A stretch of 64,000 nt of DNA, from positions 868,001 to 932,000 of the forward strand of contig NZ_AP022582.1 of NCBI RefSeq assembly GCF_010731595.1, given 5' to 3'. This DNA comes from Mycobacterium seoulense. GTDB lineage: Bacteria > Actinomycetota > Actinomycetes > Mycobacteriales > Mycobacteriaceae. A program made the position numbers and the translations under genes. Below the pieces are notes generated by a model that was not told the origin of the DNA, ran no database searches, and saw nothing but the letters and a program-made list of their open reading frames with translations. This document shows, piece by piece, positions 42,813 to 56,439 of the stretch. Position 1 is the stretch's first letter, and each line of letters opens with the position of its first letter.

Positions 42813-43547
42813 CTAGAGGTGGAAGGGCAGGTGCGGCAGGTGCAGGTGGTGGTGCGGGTGCCCCATCGGGGGGCACGCTTGCAGGCTGATGGTCGTCGCC
42901 TGCAGCGCCCCGCCGTCGTTCGTCCCCTGAGCCCCCATGCACGTGCCGTTCGTGATCGCCTGGGTGTTGCTGATCGTCTGCTTCTTGTAGGACGTCGCGT
43001 CGGTGACGGTCACCGTGGTGGGGCCGCCGGGCCCAATCCCGTTGACGGCGATCGTGTTTCCCGACACCGATGCGACCGTGCCGTAGAAGCCGGCGGGCGG
43101 CGGGCATTTGCCGTCGACGGCCGTGGTGATCATGACGGTCTGCGCGGTAACGCCGGCGGCGGGTGAACTCTGCGGGGTGGCTCGCACGTTGACACAGCTA
43201 CCCGGGGTGACATCGGGGAGGTTGGCCGGGGCAACCTGGAAGACGGGTGTCGCGGGGGCGAAGTCGACGGTCGCCGAACCGCCGCGTGTTCTGAGCTGAA
43301 TCTTGTCGCCGGCCACTGACTGGACCATGCCCTCGACGTAGTCCTTGCCCACGGGTGGGGGCGCCGGGGGCGGCGCCGCGCTCGGCGGCGCCGCGCTGGG
43401 CGGGGCCGCGGCGGCGGCCGTCGGTTTGGCGGTATTGCCGGTGGTCGTGTCGCTCGACCGGCACATGGCGACGCCCAGCAGGATCACCGCGATGACGGCG
43501 ACGAGCGCGAGCCGCGCCAACCGCGGGTTCACCGACGTGGCAGGCAT
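42813..43547 (-). CDS. Membrane-anchored DUF5666-like protein, copy 1, with histidine-rich tail
   Basis: 244 residues from an ATG preceded by GGAGGTGTG. N-terminal helix LARLALVAVIAVILLGVAM is followed by Cys-Arg-Ser-Ser, a possible but imperfect lipobox, then an Ala/Pro linker (AAPPSAAPP repeats). Two similar extracytoplasmic beta domains follow (EGMVQSVAGDKIQLRT; YGTVASVSGNTIAVNG), each with a Gly-x-Cys motif. It ends GHPHHHLHLPHLPFHL, a strikingly histidine-rich tail. It is the downstream member of a tandem pair with the next gene. The His tail suggests metal contact; function unknown. Follows sufT convergently. Confidence 0.75.
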   Translation of the reverse strand: MPATSVNPRLARLALVAVIAVILLGVAMCRSSDTTTGNTAKPTAAAAAPPSAAPPSAAPPPAPPPVGKDYVEGMVQSVAGDKIQLRTRGGSATVDFAPATPVFQVAPANLPDVTPGSCVNVRATPQSSPAAGVTAQTVMITTAVDGKCPPPAGFYGTVASVSGNTIAVNGIGPGGPTTVTVTDATSYKKQTISNTQAITNGTCMGAQGTNDGGALQATTISLQACPPMGHPHHHLHLPHLPFHL

Positions 43548-43649
43548 CGACACACCTCCGGTCGTGGGCTGGCCATCGCCAGCGAATACCCAGGCGGACG
43601 CGGATATCACCGCCGCGCCCGCCCGGTGTGACGGTAATCTCAGGCGGCC

Positions 43650-44441
43650 TCAGCCGTGGGCGTGCGGTGGCTTGGCCGGGCCGCCGCATTTGCCGTCGTT
43701 GGCCGGCCGGACGTTGATGCTGGTCGCCTGCAGCGCGCCACTGCTGTCCTTGGTTCCGCGCGCGGTCAGGCATTTGCCCTGCGCGATCGCGTCCGTGGTG
43801 GCGGACGACTGCTTCAGGTATTTGGTCTTGTCGTCGACCGTCACGGCCGTCTGGGTGGTGTTGCCGCTCGGGTCGGTGCCCGTGACATTGATGGTGTTAC
43901 CGGTAACCGAAGCCACCGAGCCCCCGACCGGGGCGGGCCGTGCCGGCGGCGGCGTCGGCGCCCCGGACGGGGCCGGGCTGGGTGAACCACCGGGTGCAGC
44001 CGCCTTGGGCTTGGGGCAGGTGCCGTTGACCGACGGGCTGACCTTCACCGACGCCGCGGTGACGGGCTGCCCGGCCTGCCCTCCCCTGGCGGGCCGCACA
44101 GTGACGCAGTTGCCCGCGGTGACGTCGGTGAGTGCGGCCGGGGTGACCTCGGTGACCTTGGTCGTCGCCGTGAAGTTCACGGCGGCGGTGGCGTTGTCCT
44201 CCTGGGTCACCTGAACGGAATTGCCCGCCACCGAGGCGATCAGGCCGCTGACCCGGGCTTCTCCGTTGGCCGGTGCCGGCGATGTCGTGGTCGAGGTCAC
44301 CACCGAGGTGGACGTCGAGGTCGACGTCGTCGGGCTCGCTTTGTTGGACGAGCCGCACGCGGCGACCGACAGCGCGGTGGCGCCGGTGACCGCGAGGATC
44401 GCCACCCGGGTGAGCCGGGGCGTTGGACAGCTGGCAGGCAT
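43650..44441 (-). CDS. Lipoprotein with two DUF5666-like domains, copy 2
   Basis: 263 residues starting PASCPTPRLTRV, with TGGAGAAGC before the ATG. Signal sequence VAILAVTGATALSVAACGSS has a good lipobox (VAAC), so it is likely a lipoprotein. A Ser/Thr-rich linker (TTSTSTSTSVVTSTTT) follows, then two repeats of the same beta domain (VSGLIASVAGNSVQVTQ; VGGSVASVTGNTINVTG). The second has the counterpart ITNGTC/IAQGKC cysteine motif. It shares N-terminal and domain sequence with copy 1, 102 bases downstream, indicating tandem duplication and divergence. Ends PPHAHG rather than a long His tail. Confidence 0.78.
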   Translation of the reverse strand: MPASCPTPRLTRVAILAVTGATALSVAACGSSNKASPTTSTSTSTSVVTSTTTSPAPANGEARVSGLIASVAGNSVQVTQEDNATAAVNFTATTKVTEVTPAALTDVTAGNCVTVRPARGGQAGQPVTAASVKVSPSVNGTCPKPKAAAPGGSPSPAPSGAPTPPPARPAPVGGSVASVTGNTINVTGTDPSGNTTQTAVTVDDKTKYLKQSSATTDAIAQGKCLTARGTKDSSGALQATSINVRPANDGKCGGPAKPPHAHG

Positions 44442-44527
44442 CGACGCTTCTCCAATCGTGATGGGACCCAACGCAATGGGTACTACCCGTTGAAGCTGTG
44501 CCTAACCTGTGTGCAACACCGGAGCGG

Positions 44528-46354
44528 TCAGAACGCCTGTTCGGAAACGCGCATGACCTCGTCGTCGATGGACTCGATGACTTTGCGCAGCGAGGCCAGT
44601 TTCGGCAGCATGTTCTTGGCGAAGAACGCCGCGGTCGCCACCTTGCCCCGATAGAACGTCGCGTCGTTGCCGGCGGCGTCGGCCAGGGCGGCGTGGGCGA
44701 CCCCCGCCTGCACCAGCAGCCGCCAGCCGATGAGCAGATCGCCCACCGCGAGCAGGTACCGCACCGATCCGAGCCCGACTTTGTAGATTTCGCTCGGGTG
44801 TTGCGCCGCGGACATCAGGTATCCGGTCAATGCGCCCGTCATCGCCGTGACCTCGTCGAGCGCGGTCTGCAGCAGCAGGGCCTGCGGCTTGAGGGCCTCG
44901 TCGCAGGCGTCGATGGTCGCGTTGATCTGAGCCGTGACGAACTGCAGGGCCTCGCCGCGGTCGCGAACGATCTTGCGGAAGAAGAAGTCCAGCGCCTGGA
45001 TGGCGGTGGTGCCCTCGTAGAGCGAATCGATCTTGGAATCACGGATGTACTGCTCGAGGGGGTAGTCCTGCAGGAAGCCCGAACCGCCGAGCGTCTGCAG
45101 CGACTCGGTCAGGACTTCGTAGGCCCGCTCCGAGCTCACGCCCTTCACGATCGGCAACAGCAGGTCGTCCACGCGGTGCGCCATCTGGTGATCGGCACCA
45201 GAAACATGTTGTGCCACAGCGTCTTCCTGGTGGGCGGCGGCATACATGTACAGCGCCCGCAAGCCCTCGGCGTAGGCCTTCTGCGTCATCAGGCTACGAC
45301 GCACGTCGGGGTGGTGGATGATGGTGACCCGCGGCGCCGTCTTGTCGGCCATCTGCGTGAGATCCGCACCCTGCACCCGCTCTTTGGCGAACGCCAACGC
45401 GTTCAGGTAGCCCGTGGACAGGGTCCCGGCGGCCTTCACGCCGATCGTCATGCGCGCGTGCTCGATCACGGTGAACATCTGCGCGATCCCGTTGTGCACG
45501 TCGCCGACCAAGTAGCCGACGGCGGGCAGATCCGTTGCGCCGAAGGTCAATTCGCAGGTCGGCGAGGACTTGATCCCCATCTTGTGTTCCAGGCCCGTGG
45601 TGAAAACGCCGTTGCGGGCCCCGAGTTCGAACGTGTCCGGGTCGAAGAGGTATTCGGGCACGTAGAACAGGCTCAGTCCCTTGGTTCCGGGTCCGGCACC
45701 CTCCGGTCGGGCCAGCACCAGGTGGAAGATGTTCTCGGCGGTGTCGCCCACGTCTCCACCGGAGATGAAACGCTTCACGCCCTCGATATGCCAGGTGCCG
45801 TCGGGTTGTGCGACGGCCTTGGCGCGGCCCGCCCCGACGTCGGAGCCCGCGTCGGGTTCGGTGAGCACCATCGTCGCCGCCCAGCCGCGTTCCACGCCCT
45901 CGGCCGCCCAGCGGCGTTGCTCTTCGTTGCCCTCGACGTACAGCGCCTGGGCCATCAAGGGCCCGAGGCAGAAGAAGTTCGCGGACGGGTTGGCGCAGAT
46001 GATCATTTCGTTGACCCCCCACGCCAGCGGCGGCGGAGCGGCCATGCCGCCGATCTCTTCGTCGAGCATCAGCCGCCACCAGCCGGCCTCTTTGATCGCC
46101 TCCACCGTTTTGGCCAGCTCGGGCGCCACGCTGATGGTGTGGGTGGCCGGGTCGAACACCGGCGGGTTGCGGTCGGCGAAGGCGAACGTTTCGGCGACGG
46201 GGCCTTCGGCCAGGCGGGCGGCCTCGGCCACGATCGTCCGGACCGTCTCCTCGTCGAGGTCGGCGTAGGGTCCGGTGCCCAGGACAGCGCCGACGTCGAG
46301 GACCTCGAACAGGTTGAACTCGATATCGCGGACGTTTGCGATGTAGTGGCCCAA
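44528..46354 (-). CDS. fadE15: Acyl-CoA dehydrogenase FadE15, long form
   Basis: 608 residues from a TTG ([18 protein letters not shown]) with AGGGA seven bases upstream. This matches the family N-terminus GHYxxNVRD and the length of Rv1467c; the frame is open 71 codons further but with unrelated arginine-rich sequence. FAD-dependent, about 600-residue class with an extra C-terminal helical domain. Markers are [13 protein letters not shown] (FAD/acyl-CoA binding), the CAPP-like ISGGD block and SALYEG-like [19 protein letters not shown] containing the catalytic glutamate. It probably oxidises a long or modified acyl-CoA. Divergent from trxA. Confidence 0.9.
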   Translation of the reverse strand: MGHYIANVRDIEFNLFEVLDVGAVLGTGPYADLDEETVRTIVAEAARLAEGPVAETFAFADRNPPVFDPATHTISVAPELAKTVEAIKEAGWWRLMLDEEIGGMAAPPPLAWGVNEMIICANPSANFFCLGPLMAQALYVEGNEEQRRWAAEGVERGWAATMVLTEPDAGSDVGAGRAKAVAQPDGTWHIEGVKRFISGGDVGDTAENIFHLVLARPEGAGPGTKGLSLFYVPEYLFDPDTFELGARNGVFTTGLEHKMGIKSSPTCELTFGATDLPAVGYLVGDVHNGIAQMFTVIEHARMTIGVKAAGTLSTGYLNALAFAKERVQGADLTQMADKTAPRVTIIHHPDVRRSLMTQKAYAEGLRALYMYAAAHQEDAVAQHVSGADHQMAHRVDDLLLPIVKGVSSERAYEVLTESLQTLGGSGFLQDYPLEQYIRDSKIDSLYEGTTAIQALDFFFRKIVRDRGEALQFVTAQINATIDACDEALKPQALLLQTALDEVTAMTGALTGYLMSAAQHPSEIYKVGLGSVRYLLAVGDLLIGWRLLVQAGVAHAALADAAGNDATFYRGKVATAAFFAKNMLPKLASLRKVIESIDDEVMRVSEQAF

Positions 46355-46557
46355 CGCGATTCCCTCACTGGTCCTTCGGGGCGGCGGATTGTCCGCATCA
46401 GTGTGTCCGACGTGGGAAAACGTACGCAACCGTAACCTACGGCGGGCCGCGGGCAGGTTACGCGCCGGTGTCGTCGCCCCGAACCGGGCGCGCGGGCTTT
46501 GTTGCGCCGGCTTTGCCGCCCGGGAACATCGCGTCGGGTTGGGGCGTTGTAGCAAAT

Positions 46558-46911
46558 GTGACAACACTCGATCTCACCGCCGAGAAGTTCAACGAAACCA
46601 TCGAGGGCAACGACATCGTGCTCGTCGATTTCTGGGCGTCCTGGTGCGGGCCGTGCCGCCAGTTCGGGCCCACTTTCCAGGCGTCGGCGGAGAAGCACCC
46701 CGACATCGTGCACGCCAAGGTCGACACCGAGGCCGAGCAGCAGCTGGCCGCGGCCGCCCAGATCCGGTCCATCCCCACGCTGATGGCCTTCAAGAAGGGC
46801 AAACTGCTGTTCAACCAGGCCGGGGCGTTGCCGCCGGCCGCGCTGGAAGACCTGGTGCAGCAGATCAAGGCGTTCGACGTCGACGCGGCCCAGGCCGGCC
46901 AAGCCGAATAA
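46558..46911 (+). CDS. trxA: Thioredoxin
   Basis: 117 residues from a GTG ([15 protein letters not shown]). The frame is open 74 codons upstream without a thioredoxin-like sequence. Active site WCGPC with the flanking [17 protein letters not shown] and the cis-proline RSIPTLMAF. Cytosolic disulfide reductant. No ribosome site is apparent before the GTG, so it may be leaderless. In M. tuberculosis a thioredoxin (Rv1470) sits in the same place. Confidence 0.94.
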   Translation: MTTLDLTAEKFNETIEGNDIVLVDFWASWCGPCRQFGPTFQASAEKHPDIVHAKVDTEAEQQLAAAAQIRSIPTLMAFKKGKLLFNQAGALPPAALEDLVQQIKAFDVDAAQAGQAE

Positions 46912-46966
46912 CTCCCACACCGCGGCGCACGCGGGGCGGTGCTCGGCTACGCGCTAGGTTGCTTGG

Positions 46967-47776
46967 GTGAGTCTGGTACTGGTGGAGCACCCGCGGCCCG
47001 GCGTCGCGCTGATAACCCTCAATCGGCCCGAGCGGATGAACTCCATGGCGTTCGACGTCATGGTGCCGCTCAAAGAGGCCCTGGAGAAGGTCAGGTACGA
47101 CAATTCGGTCCGCGTGGTCGTGCTGACCGGGGCGGGCCGGGGGTTCTCCTCGGGCGCCGACCACAAGTCCGCGGGTTCGGTGCCCCACGTCGAGGGCCTG
47201 ACCCGCCCGAGCTACGCGCTGCGGTCCATGGAGGTACTCGACGAGGTCATCCTGGGGCTGCGGCGCCTGCATCAGCCGGTGATCGCCGCGGTCAACGGCC
47301 CGGCCATCGGCGGCGGGCTCTGCCTGGCGCTGGCCGCCGACATCCGGGTCGCCGCCACCGGCGCGTATTTCCGTGCGGCCGGCATCAACAACGGCCTGAC
47401 CGCCAGCGAGCTGGGGCTCAGTTACCTGTTGCCCAGGGCGATCGGGTCGTCGCGGGCGTTTGAAATCATGCTGACCGGCCGCGACGTGACCGCCGAGGAG
47501 GCCGAGCGAATCGGGCTGGTGTCGTGCCAGGTGCCCGACGAGCAGCTGCTGGACACCTGCTACGCCCTCGCGGCGCGCATGGCGGCGTTTTCGCGGCCGG
47601 GAATCGAGTTGACCAAGCGCACACTGTGGAGTGGGCTGGACGCCGGTAGCCTGGAGGCGCACATGCAAGCCGAAGGCTTGGGTCAGCTGTTCGTTCGTCT
47701 GCTCACCGCCAACTTCGAAGAAGCGGTTGCCGCGCGCGCCGAGCGACGCCCTCCGGTGTTCACCGACGACAAATAG
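46967..47776 (+). CDS. echA12: Enoyl-CoA hydratase/isomerase family protein EchA12
   Basis: 269 residues from a GTG. Crotonase fold: oxyanion-hole segments FSSGADHKSAG and AVNGPAIGGGLCLALAADIRV, then NNGLTASELGLSYLLPRAIG. The C-terminal region KRTLWSGLDAGSL ends in a helix. Catalytic acid positions cannot be assigned with certainty by eye. It follows trxA by 55 bases and precedes the ABC-F gene by 17, the order of Rv1470-Rv1473. EchA12 is recalled as 285 residues, so a slightly earlier start is possible. Confidence 0.88.
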   Translation: MSLVLVEHPRPGVALITLNRPERMNSMAFDVMVPLKEALEKVRYDNSVRVVVLTGAGRGFSSGADHKSAGSVPHVEGLTRPSYALRSMEVLDEVILGLRRLHQPVIAAVNGPAIGGGLCLALAADIRVAATGAYFRAAGINNGLTASELGLSYLLPRAIGSSRAFEIMLTGRDVTAEEAERIGLVSCQVPDEQLLDTCYALAARMAAFSRPGIELTKRTLWSGLDAGSLEAHMQAEGLGQLFVRLLTANFEEAVAARAERRPPVFTDDK

Positions 47777-47793
47777 ACGACAAGGGAGCGAAT

Positions 47794-49422
<1,629 letters not shown>

Positions 49423-49502
49423 CTTCGGCGAAATCCGCCCGCGGACGGCGGCGGCTTTCTACTCTGGTTGCTTGCGATCGTGTTCGGGCGCGGAGGGCAT
49501 CC

Positions 49503-49724
49503 ATGAAAAGGACACTGCAAAGGTCGAGGAAGACCCGCGAGCAGATGTTGTTCGAGCTGCGCAACGCCTATGAGGGCGGCGCCAGCATCCGCACGCTGGC
49601 GGCCCGCACCGGACGGTCGTACGGATCGGTCCACAGCATGCTGCTCCAGGCGGGCACCACGATGCGTGGGCGGGGCGGACCCAACCACACCTCCCAGACC
49701 GCGCGAGCTGGGGCCACCCGCTAG
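49503..49724 (+). CDS. Small helix-turn-helix protein (Rv1473A-like)
   Basis: 73 residues from an ATG, very basic. Central HTH: GGASIRTLAARTGRSYGSVHSMLLQAG, like a resolvase/Mor-type or bldC-like small DNA-binding protein. Flanks are disordered (N-terminal KRTLQRSRKTREQ, C-terminal TSQTARAGATR). It follows the ABC-F gene by 80 bases, as Rv1473A follows Rv1473, and overlaps the convergent acnR end by four bases. Probably a transcriptional regulator; target unknown. Confidence 0.8.
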   Translation: MKRTLQRSRKTREQMLFELRNAYEGGASIRTLAARTGRSYGSVHSMLLQAGTTMRGRGGPNHTSQTARAGATR

Positions 49725-50326
49725 CGGGCGGTCCCCCCAGCGCGCGGCCCGGTGTCCCCGGAGTCGTTGCGGCGCACCGATTTCTCCACGAGGTCGAGCA
49801 CGGCGGACAACCGTCGGGGATCCTCGCCCGAGGCCAGCCGGGCCACCAGGCCGTCGAGCACCAACTCCAGGTAGCACTGCAGCACGTCGCCGGGCACGTC
49901 GTCGCGCACCCGCTGTGCCTCCTTCTGCCGGCGCAACCGGTCGGTGGTCGCCGCCGCCAGTTCCGCGGACCGCTCGGCCCAACCGCGGCTGAACTCGGGG
50001 TCGTTGCGCAGCTTGCGCGCGATCTCGAGCCGGGTGGCCAGCCAGTCGAACTGCTCGGGTGCGGCGAGCATGTCGCGCATCACCTGGATGAGGCCCTCGC
50101 GCGACGCCACGTCGGCCATCCGCTCGGCGTCTTCGTGCGCGAGCGCGAAGAACAGCGCGTCCTTGTCGCGGAAGTGGTGAAAGATGGCACCGCGCGACAT
50201 GCCGATCGCTTGTTCCAGCCGCCGCACCGTGGCCTTGTCGTAGCCGTATTCGGCGAAGCAGCCGCGGGCACCATCGAGGATCTGGCGGCGGCGCGCCGCC
50301 AGATGGCCCTCGCTGACCTTGGGCAC
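49721..50326 (-). CDS. acnR: AcnR-like TetR repressor of aconitase
   Basis: 201 residues. HTH region ATVRRLEQAIGMSRGAIFHHFRDKDALFFAL near the N-terminus, helical ligand domain after it. It lies 11 bases downstream of acn, as in corynebacteria, where AcnR represses acn. An excellent AcnR-type palindrome precedes acn. AcnR family proteins are reported to sense citrate with Mg2+. In M. tuberculosis the equivalent is Rv1474c. Confidence 0.9.
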   Translation of the reverse strand: MPKVSEGHLAARRRQILDGARGCFAEYGYDKATVRRLEQAIGMSRGAIFHHFRDKDALFFALAHEDAERMADVASREGLIQVMRDMLAAPEQFDWLATRLEIARKLRNDPEFSRGWAERSAELAAATTDRLRRQKEAQRVRDDVPGDVLQCYLELVLDGLVARLASGEDPRRLSAVLDLVEKSVRRNDSGDTGPRAGGTAR

Positions 50327-50337
50327 CGGACGCCGGA

Positions 50338-53157
<2,820 letters not shown>

Positions 53158-53222
53158 TTCAACTCCCGAGGATTAAGTTCTCCCGCCGACGGGCCGTGTC
53201 GGGCGGTGCGGTGCTACTTTAA

Positions 53223-53238
53223 CAGTACGCTTGTCCTG
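53223..53238. promoter_or_regulatory. AcnR-type operator upstream of acn
   Basis: CAGTACGCTTGTCCTG is a 16-base imperfect inverted repeat closely matching the C. glutamicum AcnR operator pattern CAGNACNNNCGTACTG. It lies 66 bases before the acn start. The TAAAGT hexamer (minus strand, 53216-53221) just downstream could be the acn -10, so the operator sits in the promoter spacer. The regulator gene acnR is the next gene after acn. Confidence 0.72.
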
Positions 53239-53348
53239 CATTACGGCGGGGCGTCCGTAGTCCCAGTCTTGTCGCGTACGTCGACGGTTTAAACCCCCGA
53301 TACCGAAGTCGCGTACGGTGCCTGTAGCGCTACGGCAGGAGGGACATC

Positions 53349-53891
53349 ATGACCTTGCACCCGGTCCAACCCGTCTACATCCCACAAGACGTCGACATGA
53401 CCGCGGTCAAGGCTCAGGTCGCGGCCACGGGCGTCAGCGCGCCGGCGGCGGACATGCCGGGCCTGCTGCACATCGTCGATGAGGCGCACGCCAAGGGCAT
53501 CAACCTCAAGATCGTGCTGCTCGATCACAACCCCCCGAACGACACCCCGCTGCGCGACATCTCCACGGTGGTCGGCGCCGACTACCACGGCGCCACCGTC
53601 CTGACGCTGAGCCCGAACTACGTCGGGAGCTACAGCACCCAGTTCCCCCGCGTCACGCTGGAGGCGGGAGAGGACATCGCCAAGACGGGCAATCCGGTGG
53701 TCTCGGCGCAGCACTTCCTCAACGAGCTCGACTCCCCGGAATTTCCCTGGACGGGCCTGACCATCTTCTTGTTGCTCGCCGTGCTGGCGGCCGCCGTCGG
53801 GACCCGGTTCCTGCAGCTGCGTAGCAGGCGTCTAGCAACTCCCGCGGATTCGGCGGGAGCGCAGGAAGTGACGCCCACCAACACGGCCTAG
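53349..53891 (+). CDS. Conserved membrane protein (Rv1476-like)
   Basis: 180 residues from an ATG with AGGAGG six bases upstream. Residues 1-135 are a soluble TPM-like alpha/beta domain (IYIPQDVDMTAVKAQV... LKIVLLDHNPPNDTPLRDISTVV), likely extracytoplasmic. A single membrane helix follows (GLTIFLLLAVLAAAVGTRFL) and a short cytoplasmic tail. No signal peptide is obvious. It sits between acn and the ripA/ripB hydrolases, the same as in M. tuberculosis; a role in envelope maintenance is possible but not shown. Confidence 0.82.
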   Translation: MTLHPVQPVYIPQDVDMTAVKAQVAATGVSAPAADMPGLLHIVDEAHAKGINLKIVLLDHNPPNDTPLRDISTVVGADYHGATVLTLSPNYVGSYSTQFPRVTLEAGEDIAKTGNPVVSAQHFLNELDSPEFPWTGLTIFLLLAVLAAAVGTRFLQLRSRRLATPADSAGAQEVTPTNTA

Positions 53892-53960
53892 CCATACGCA
53901 TCCGGTCCGCTCGGGCCCTTGACGGCGGGCCCCGGCGCGGGTTCACGGCAAACACGGTAG

Positions 53961-53976
53961 GTCACCGTTCGGTCAC
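53961..53976. promoter_or_regulatory. GTCAC direct repeat upstream of ripA (MtrA-box-like)
   Basis: GTCAC occurs at 53961-53965 and again at 53972-53976, an 11-base period in tandem (GTCACCGTTCGGTCAC). MtrA response-regulator sites are direct repeats of this kind, and ripA is a reported MtrA target in mycobacteria. The rest of the 240-base region before ripA shows no other gene. Confidence 0.5.
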
Positions 53977-54132
53977 ATTAAACGCACGTAGAGAGTGCGA
54001 TTTCGGTGGAGCGTTTGCACGCCCAAAAGTGTGACGTACGGTGCAAATGATGCTGGTGTTGTCTTTGGCGCCCTTGGTGACCTTCGTGGGCGGCGCCGCC
54101 CGTCGCGTTGAGCCGTAGGAGACCTGAGTCGA

Positions 54133-55569
54133 ATGAGACGCACACGCCGGGGCTCCGCAGCGCAGCCGGTCGCGAGGCTGGTTCGGCCGCTCGTGCCGTC
54201 GGTCGTGAGCGTGGCCCTGCTGCTTTGTACGCCGGGGCTCGGCCACGCCGATCCCGCGGCCGACAGCTTGGCCGGGTTGATCGCCAACGTCGCCAAGGCC
54301 AACCAACGCCTGGAAAACCTGAGCGCCGAAATCCAGACCGAACAGGAAAGCGTCAACAAGGCCCTGGTCGACGTAGAGACCTCCCGTGACGACGCCGCCG
54401 CGGCCCAGCACGACCTGGAGGTGAGCCAGCAGGCGGTGAAGGACGCCAATGCCGCGATCGCCACGGCGCAACAGCGCTTCGACACGTTCGCGGCGGCCAC
54501 CTATATGAACGGCCCCTCGAGCAGTTACCTGACCGCCAGCAGCCCCGACGACATCATCGCCACCGAGGCCGCCGCCAAGACGCTGTCCGCGAGCTCGCAG
54601 ACGGTGATGGCCAAGCTGCAGCGTGCGCGCACCGAACAGGTGAACCGGGAATCGGCGGCGCGGCTGGCCAAGCAGAAGGCCGACAAGGCCGCGGCCGACG
54701 CCAAGGGCAGCCAGGACGCCGCGGTGGCGGCGCTGACCGACTCCAAGCGCAAGTTCGACGAACAACGCCAACAGGTCACCCGCCTGGCCGCCGAACGCGA
54801 CGAGGCACAGGCGAAACTCGAAGCGGCCAAACGGCAATGGTCTCTCGACCAAGGCGGGCCCACCGCCCCCGCGTCGGGCGACCGATGGGAGACCGGCTCG
54901 CCGGGCGCGCCGGCGCCGCAGACCGGGGCCCGCCGGTGGGACGGCGCCTGGGACCCCACCCTGCCGATGATCCCCAGCGCCAACGTCCCGGGTGACCCGA
55001 TCGCGGTCATCAACCAGGTGCTGGGCATCTCGGCGACCTCCACGCAGGTCACCGCCGGCCTGGGGCGCAACTTCCTGCAGCAGCTCGGCATCCTCAAGCC
55101 CGACGACACCGGCATCACCAACGCATCCCCGGGCGCGACGGCCGGGCGGATCCCGCGGGTCTACGGGCGGCAGGCCAGCGAATACGTGATCCGGCGCGGG
55201 CTGTCGCAGATCGGCGTGCCCTACTCCTGGGGCGGCGGCAACGCGGCCGGCCCGAGCAAGGGCATCGACTCCGGGGCCGGCATCACCGGCTTCGACTGTT
55301 CGGGTCTGGTCCTGTACTCGTTCGCCGGGGTGGGCATCAAGCTGCCGCACTACTCGGGCTCGCAGTACAACCTCGGCCGCAAGATCCCGTCCTCGCAGAT
55401 GCGCCGCGGCGACGTCATCTTCTACGGTCCGGGCGGCAGCCAGCACGTCACGATCTACCTCGGCAACGGCCAAATGCTCGAGGCCCCCGACATCGGTCTG
55501 AAGGTCCGCGTTGCGCCCGTGCGCACCAGCGGCATGACGCCCTACGTGGTCCGCTACATCGAGTGGTGA
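54133..55569 (+). CDS. ripA: Peptidoglycan endopeptidase RipA (NlpC/P60)
   Basis: 478 residues. Signal peptide (VSVALLLCTPGLGHA, cleaved near residue 39), then a coiled-coil autoinhibitory region of about 200 residues. An Ala/Pro linker follows and the C-terminal NlpC/P60 domain. Catalytic triad: Cys389 in FDCSGL, His438 in SQHVTIY, Glu450 in MLEAPD, the M. tuberculosis triad (383, 432, 444) shifted by six. It cuts the D-Glu-mDAP bond for daughter-cell separation together with RpfB, and is secreted to the septum. Start ATG has GGAGACC upstream. ripB follows 25 bases later. Confidence 0.95.
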   Translation: MRRTRRGSAAQPVARLVRPLVPSVVSVALLLCTPGLGHADPAADSLAGLIANVAKANQRLENLSAEIQTEQESVNKALVDVETSRDDAAAAQHDLEVSQQAVKDANAAIATAQQRFDTFAAATYMNGPSSSYLTASSPDDIIATEAAAKTLSASSQTVMAKLQRARTEQVNRESAARLAKQKADKAAADAKGSQDAAVAALTDSKRKFDEQRQQVTRLAAERDEAQAKLEAAKRQWSLDQGGPTAPASGDRWETGSPGAPAPQTGARRWDGAWDPTLPMIPSANVPGDPIAVINQVLGISATSTQVTAGLGRNFLQQLGILKPDDTGITNASPGATAGRIPRVYGRQASEYVIRRGLSQIGVPYSWGGGNAAGPSKGIDSGAGITGFDCSGLVLYSFAGVGIKLPHYSGSQYNLGRKIPSSQMRRGDVIFYGPGGSQHVTIYLGNGQMLEAPDIGLKVRVAPVRTSGMTPYVVRYIEW

Positions 55570-55594
55570 ACGAATGAGAAGCGAACGGAAAGCC

Positions 55595-56329
55595 ATGCAC
55601 CGCAAGCGGATTCGTCTGGTCAACTTCGCCTGGATCGCCACCGTGGTGGCCGGGCTGATGCTGTCGGTGGCCGGTCCGGCCCCCGTGGCCGCGGCCGACC
55701 CCGGCCCGTGGGACCCGACCCTGCCCGCGACGATCAGCGCCGGCGCCCCCGGCGACCCGCTCGCGGTCGCCAACGCCTCGTTGCAGGCCACCGCGCAGGC
55801 CACCCAGACCACGTTCGACCTCGGCCGGCGGTTCCTGGGCGGGCTCGGCATCAACATCGGCGGCAACGACGCGCCCACCGCGGCCACCCCCACCAACCCC
55901 GGCGGCAAGATCCCGCGCGTCTACGGCCGGCAGGCGATCGAGTACGTGATCAAGCGGATGGGATCGCAGATGGGCGTTCCGTACTCCTGGGGCGGCGGCT
56001 CGCTGGACGGTCCGAGCAAGGGCGTCGGCGACGGCGCCAACATCACCGGCTTCGACTGCTCGGGCCTGATGCGCTACGGCTTCGCCGGGGTCGGCGTGCT
56101 GATCCCGCGGTTCTCCGGCGACCAGTACAACGCCGGCCGGCACATCCCGCCGGACCAGGCCAGGCGCGGCGACCTCATCTTCTACGGCCCGAACGGCGGC
56201 CAGCACGTCACCATGTATCTGGGCAACGGCCAGATGCTGGAGGCGTCCAGCCTGGCCGGCAAGGTGACCGTCAGCCCGGTGCGCAAGCCCGGCATGACGC
56301 CGTTCCTGACTAGGATCATCGAGTACTGA
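55595..56329 (+). CDS. ripB: Peptidoglycan endopeptidase RipB (NlpC/P60)
   Basis: 244 residues from an ATG with GGAAAG four bases upstream; an in-frame ATG 21 bases earlier is also possible. Signal peptide (IATVVAGLMLSVAGPAPVAAA), then a short linker and a single NlpC/P60 domain without the RipA coiled coil. Catalytic Cys155 in FDCSGLMRYG, His204 in GQHVTMY, Glu216 in MLEASS. It shares the segment PRVYGRQA.EYVI with RipA, showing they are tandem paralogues. Murein D,L-endopeptidase without the inhibitory N-terminal half. Confidence 0.93.
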   Translation: MHRKRIRLVNFAWIATVVAGLMLSVAGPAPVAAADPGPWDPTLPATISAGAPGDPLAVANASLQATAQATQTTFDLGRRFLGGLGINIGGNDAPTAATPTNPGGKIPRVYGRQAIEYVIKRMGSQMGVPYSWGGGSLDGPSKGVGDGANITGFDCSGLMRYGFAGVGVLIPRFSGDQYNAGRHIPPDQARRGDLIFYGPNGGQHVTMYLGNGQMLEASSLAGKVTVSPVRKPGMTPFLTRIIEY

Positions 56330-56439
56330 TCGCGGGCCAGCCTGCCGCGGCGTCGACGGAAACCGGCAGGCCTGGAATAGTTGGTCCAGGGCACGTCGCT
56401 GCCCGGCAGTCGTGTCCGTCTGAGCGTGGAGGGTTCTTG

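Noticed and set aside
44498..46435. 645-residue plus-strand ORF over fadE15
   Set aside because: Antisense to a strongly conserved acyl-CoA dehydrogenase; composition is that of a shadow frame.
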